From positions 1 to 19,910 of the forward strand of contig CADWAF010000602.1 in NCBI GenBank assembly GCA_902984215.1: a DNA stretch of 19,910 nt. The letters run 5' to 3'. A program made the translations under genes and the position numbers. Each line of letters starts with the position of its first letter. The first letter of the stretch is position 1. Below the pieces are notes generated by a model. The model did not search any database, was not told the origin of the DNA, and was given only the letters and a program-made list of their open reading frames with translations. The DNA is from Willaertia magna (taxonomy: Eukaryota; Heterolobosea; Eutetramitea; Acrasida; Naegleriidae). Below, one piece after another: positions 17,646 through 19,910 of the stretch.

Positions 17646-18747
17646 AATTTTGTTGAATAATTGCCTTTTCCTCCGTTAATCTTGCAACTTGCTCTTTCAA
17701 TAAATCAACCTCCGTTTTACAATTTGAATCAATATTATTTTCAATTATATTAAAATCCGTAAAGTATTCTGTACAATCATTATCAAATAATACCGTTTCA
17801 TCATCTTTAAAACGTTGTTGTTCTTGATCTTGAGGTAATGACTCGATATTTATTTCTGTATTAGGAAATGATTGTGTCTCTTCTGAATCTAATGGAGAAT
17901 TGTTATCGTAATTATTGTCATCTAATTGTTCTTCTTCTTCTTCTTCTTGTTGTTGATGTTGATTATTATGATTTAATTGTTCTTCTTCTTCTTGTTGTTC
18001 TTCTTCAATTTCACTAATACTTTTCTTTTTCTTCTTCTTTTCATTTAAAGTAGGTAACAATGTTATTTCTTCACTTGAATCCTTCTTTCTTTTCCTTTTC
18101 TTTTCTTGTTTTTGTAAATCATCATCACTATTAACATTATTTTTAGTTTTATTAGCACCACAACCACAACCACCACTCTTCCTATTCGATTTATTAGATT
18201 GTGGTTTATAATTATTTTTCATTCTATAAATAAATAAATTATTATTTAAATCTTGATGTAAAATACAAAGATTAATTTCTTTTCCTTTTATATTTATTTT
18301 ACTTTTATTTTGTAATTCTTTCCAAATGTCTTTTAATGATTTACGTGAATGTAATACTTTCTTTGTGCTCATTAAACACATTTCACATTTAACATAATAA
18401 AGGAATTCTTCAATTCCCATTATTAATTGAAACTTTCCTTTAAAATCTGTATTTCCAGGTATATTGTACAACTGTAATTGCTTTCTTATCATCAATTCTT
18501 TTTGATTTAAATCATAATTTGATTCTAAATTAATTAATTCTGATTCTCTCAAATGAAAAGTTTTAATTTTCATTATTTGATCTTCTTCCGATAATAAATT
18601 ATTATTTGTAATTTTTAAACAATAACAATTACTACTTGCATTATCATCATTACATTTATTTAACGACTCTATTGTAGTATTTGATGTAGTATTAGTTGTT
18701 GTTACTTGTTGTTGTGTACCGGTACTAGTAATAGCCACCATTTGCAA
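17605..18747 (-). CDS. Gln/Glu-rich coiled-coil nuclear-type protein, copy 2
   Basis: 380 residues, closely similar to copy 1 with the same order: Thr/Gln-rich start, Cys-x2-Cys and Cys-x2-His pairs, basic clusters (KKRKRKK, KKKKKK), Gln/Glu/Asn-rich stretch, leucine coiled coil. It has an extra segment near residue 30 (IESLNKCNDDNAS), a Gly/Cys insert (SGGCGCGANK), and many conservative and radical changes in the first 110 residues, more than in the adjacent GTPase copies. The tail after LLNH is LRKRNI and stop, read out of frame from the F-box/Ras sequence. It overlaps the start of the Ras copy 1 frame by 41 bases on the same strand. Confidence 0.68.
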   Translation of the reverse strand: MQMVAITSTGTQQQVTTTNTTSNTTIESLNKCNDDNASSNCYCLKITNNNLLSEEDQIMKIKTFHLRESELINLESNYDLNQKELMIRKQLQLYNIPGNTDFKGKFQLIMGIEEFLYYVKCEMCLMSTKKVLHSRKSLKDIWKELQNKSKINIKGKEINLCILHQDLNNNLFIYRMKNNYKPQSNKSNRKSGGCGCGANKTKNNVNSDDDLQKQEKKRKRKKDSSEEITLLPTLNEKKKKKKSISEIEEEQQEEEEQLNHNNQHQQQEEEEEEQLDDNNYDNNSPLDSEETQSFPNTEINIESLPQDQEQQRFKDDETVLFDNDCTEYFTDFNIIENNIDSNCKTEVDLLKEQVARLTEEKAIIQQNYDILLNHLRKRNI

Positions 18748-18973
18748 TTATATTTTCATTAATTTTTTTTTATATGAATTGTGTAGCGTACATTCCACAC
18801 TTGCAATGCTCTTATTTTTGCTAATGCCAATTTTTTTGCACTTGGCACTTCATAGTTCTAAAAGTCACAAGAATTCTAAAGTAAAACTAAAAAGGAATTG
18901 GTGCAAAGTGCAGATGGTATTTTTGTAAACTTTTTAGTTTTGGAAAATTTGAACTAATTGAAATAATTATTTT
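18748..18973 (-). promoter_or_regulatory. Spacer/promoter of coiled-coil gene copy 2
   Basis: Counterpart of 16481-16689, slightly longer through small insertions. The inverted repeat at 18781-18800 has one arm mismatch here (GTGTAG...CCACAC), so the hairpin is less perfect than in copy 1, while the surrounding bases are almost unchanged. Confidence 0.4.
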
Positions 18974-19910
18974 TTACATTATGATGCATTTATTTTTTGG
19001 TTTGTTACACTCTTTTAATTCACCATTCAACAGTTGTTCTACAACACTGTTCCAATTGATATTTCCATATAATTTTAATCTAACAACCTCACTAAAAACC
19101 TCTTCAATATTGTAACCCGTTTTAGCACTAGTTTCTAAATAAATAGGTTTTAAACTACTATATTTACAAACCTCTTCAATTAACTCATCTACCATTTCTT
19201 TTGTTATTTGTCTTGAATAAGTTTCTTTTTCTTGTTCTATTAAATCTAATTTATTTCCAATAATTACAATTGGAAAGTCAACTCTATCTCTAACTCTAAA
19301 TAAAGATTCAATATTACACTTCACTTCTAGTAACGTGTCTTTACGTGTTAAATCACAAACTGCTATTAAATAATCTGTATCTATATACCAATAATCTCTA
19401 TTTTAAAGTCAGTCGGCAGTAAACTGTAATTTTAATTTATTTACATTAATTGAAACGTACCTTAATGATCTAAATTCTTCTTGTCCAGCGGTATCTAATA
19501 TTTGTAATAAATAGTTCTTTCCATCAATTATTACAGTTTTTTTATAAGAATCTTCAATGGTTGGACTTTACAATAAAGTGTATAAAAATTTGTAAATTAA
19601 ATCTTTACAAAAAAACATTGTAATAAAAAAAACATACTCTAATTCGTCTAAGAATATATTTTGAACAAATTTTAAAGTTATTGATGATTTTCCAACACCT
19701 CCATCACCAACTACTGTCATTTTCATTGGAGTACTTTTATCATAATTAACTGACGTTATATGCTCATGAAAGTAACGATTTAAACGAGAATATAAAGTTT
19801 TATAATTATTAAATTCAATAATTTTTTGTTGTAAATTTGAATTTATTTTTTGTAAATAAATTGAAAATAAATATTTGTAAATGGTGTTGTCAAATATTTC
19901 TTTTGCGCAA
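18974..19910 (-). CDS. Ras-like GTPase copy 2, CIIM tail (5' part beyond the window)
   Basis: Exons: up to the edge and down to 19638, 19565-19461 and 19397-18974, with introns of 72 and 63 nt at the same positions as copy 1. All G motifs are intact: [38 protein letters not shown]; the tail is KPKNKCIIM. The last 116 residues differ from copy 1 at about two positions (Asp/Glu and Val/Ile). The switch II region differs slightly (FRSLR versus FTPLR). The frame is open to the right edge through [14 protein letters not shown], again the truncated end of the F-box region, so this copy is probably joined to another coiled-coil gene outside the window. Confidence 0.75.

Larger units (their letters stand above)
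15432..19908. repeat. Direct tandem duplication of a 2.2-2.3-kb two-gene unit
   Basis: Unit 1 is 15432-17623 and unit 2 is 17624-19908. Each unit starts with aaatgattaag and ends ttttgcgc, and holds a coiled-coil gene and a Ras-like gene on the minus strand with a matching spacer. Length differences come from codon-repeat indels in the coiled-coil gene and small indels in spacers. The last two bases of the window (aa) match the start of a further unit. Confidence 0.9.

Noticed and set aside
15700..18020. Short-period repeats suggesting a CRISPR-like or minisatellite array
   Set aside because: They are TTC/TTG codon repeats encoding Glu/Gln tracts in the coiled-coil genes, with no regular spacers.

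Overview
The window looks like nuclear DNA of a compact, AT-rich protist genome. Genes lie on both strands a few tens to a few hundred bases apart. They are split by short GT-AG introns (49 to 109 nt, mostly 50 to 72), start codons sit in A-rich context (runs of A before ATG), and there are Asn/Gln-rich tracts. The repertoire (7TM-RGS receptor, prominin-like protein, expanded Ras-like GTPases and RCC1-like proteins) would fit an amoeboflagellate such as Naegleria. That assignment is an inference; nothing in the sequence proves it.

Left half (1-9423), intact single-copy-looking genes. A membrane receptor-like protein with signal peptide, ectodomain, seven membrane segments and a C-terminal RGS domain runs off the left edge on the minus strand. 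Next, also on the minus strand, is a two-exon lipid-droplet-associated hydrolase (LDAH-type) gene. A 719-bp divergent intergenic region with a perfect 14-bp GC-rich palindrome separates these from two plus-strand genes: a two-exon prominin/tweety-like pentaspan protein and an unknown secreted protein.

Right half (9528-19910), an unstable cluster of signalling paralogues. It holds a three-exon RCC1-like gene, an F-box/Ras fusion with abnormal catalytic residues and a CAAX tail, and an unknown gene damaged by a 217-bp tandem duplication. After these come a decayed RCC1-like pseudogene on the minus strand and a second F-box/Ras gene that has lost key GTPase motifs and is cut off in its G domain. 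From 15432 to the right edge lies a tandem duplication of about 2.2-2.3 kb on the minus strand. Each unit carries a Gln/Glu-rich coiled-coil nuclear-type protein gene and a Ras-like GTPase gene with good G motifs and a CIIM tail. The coiled-coil gene ends at the same short word in two different junctions, one with the decayed F-box/Ras gene and one with the F-box-truncated Ras gene. The window stops within two bases of the next predicted junction.

Working picture: RCC1-like proteins (family of exchange factors and scaffolds) sit beside F-box/Ras fusions twice, which suggests a co-inherited module. The cluster evolves by duplication, truncation and decay. The Ras-family genes share two intron positions, one in the effector loop and one just after switch II, so they descend from one spliced ancestor. 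Several introns contain inverted TTTACAA/TTGTAAA words that could form hairpins.
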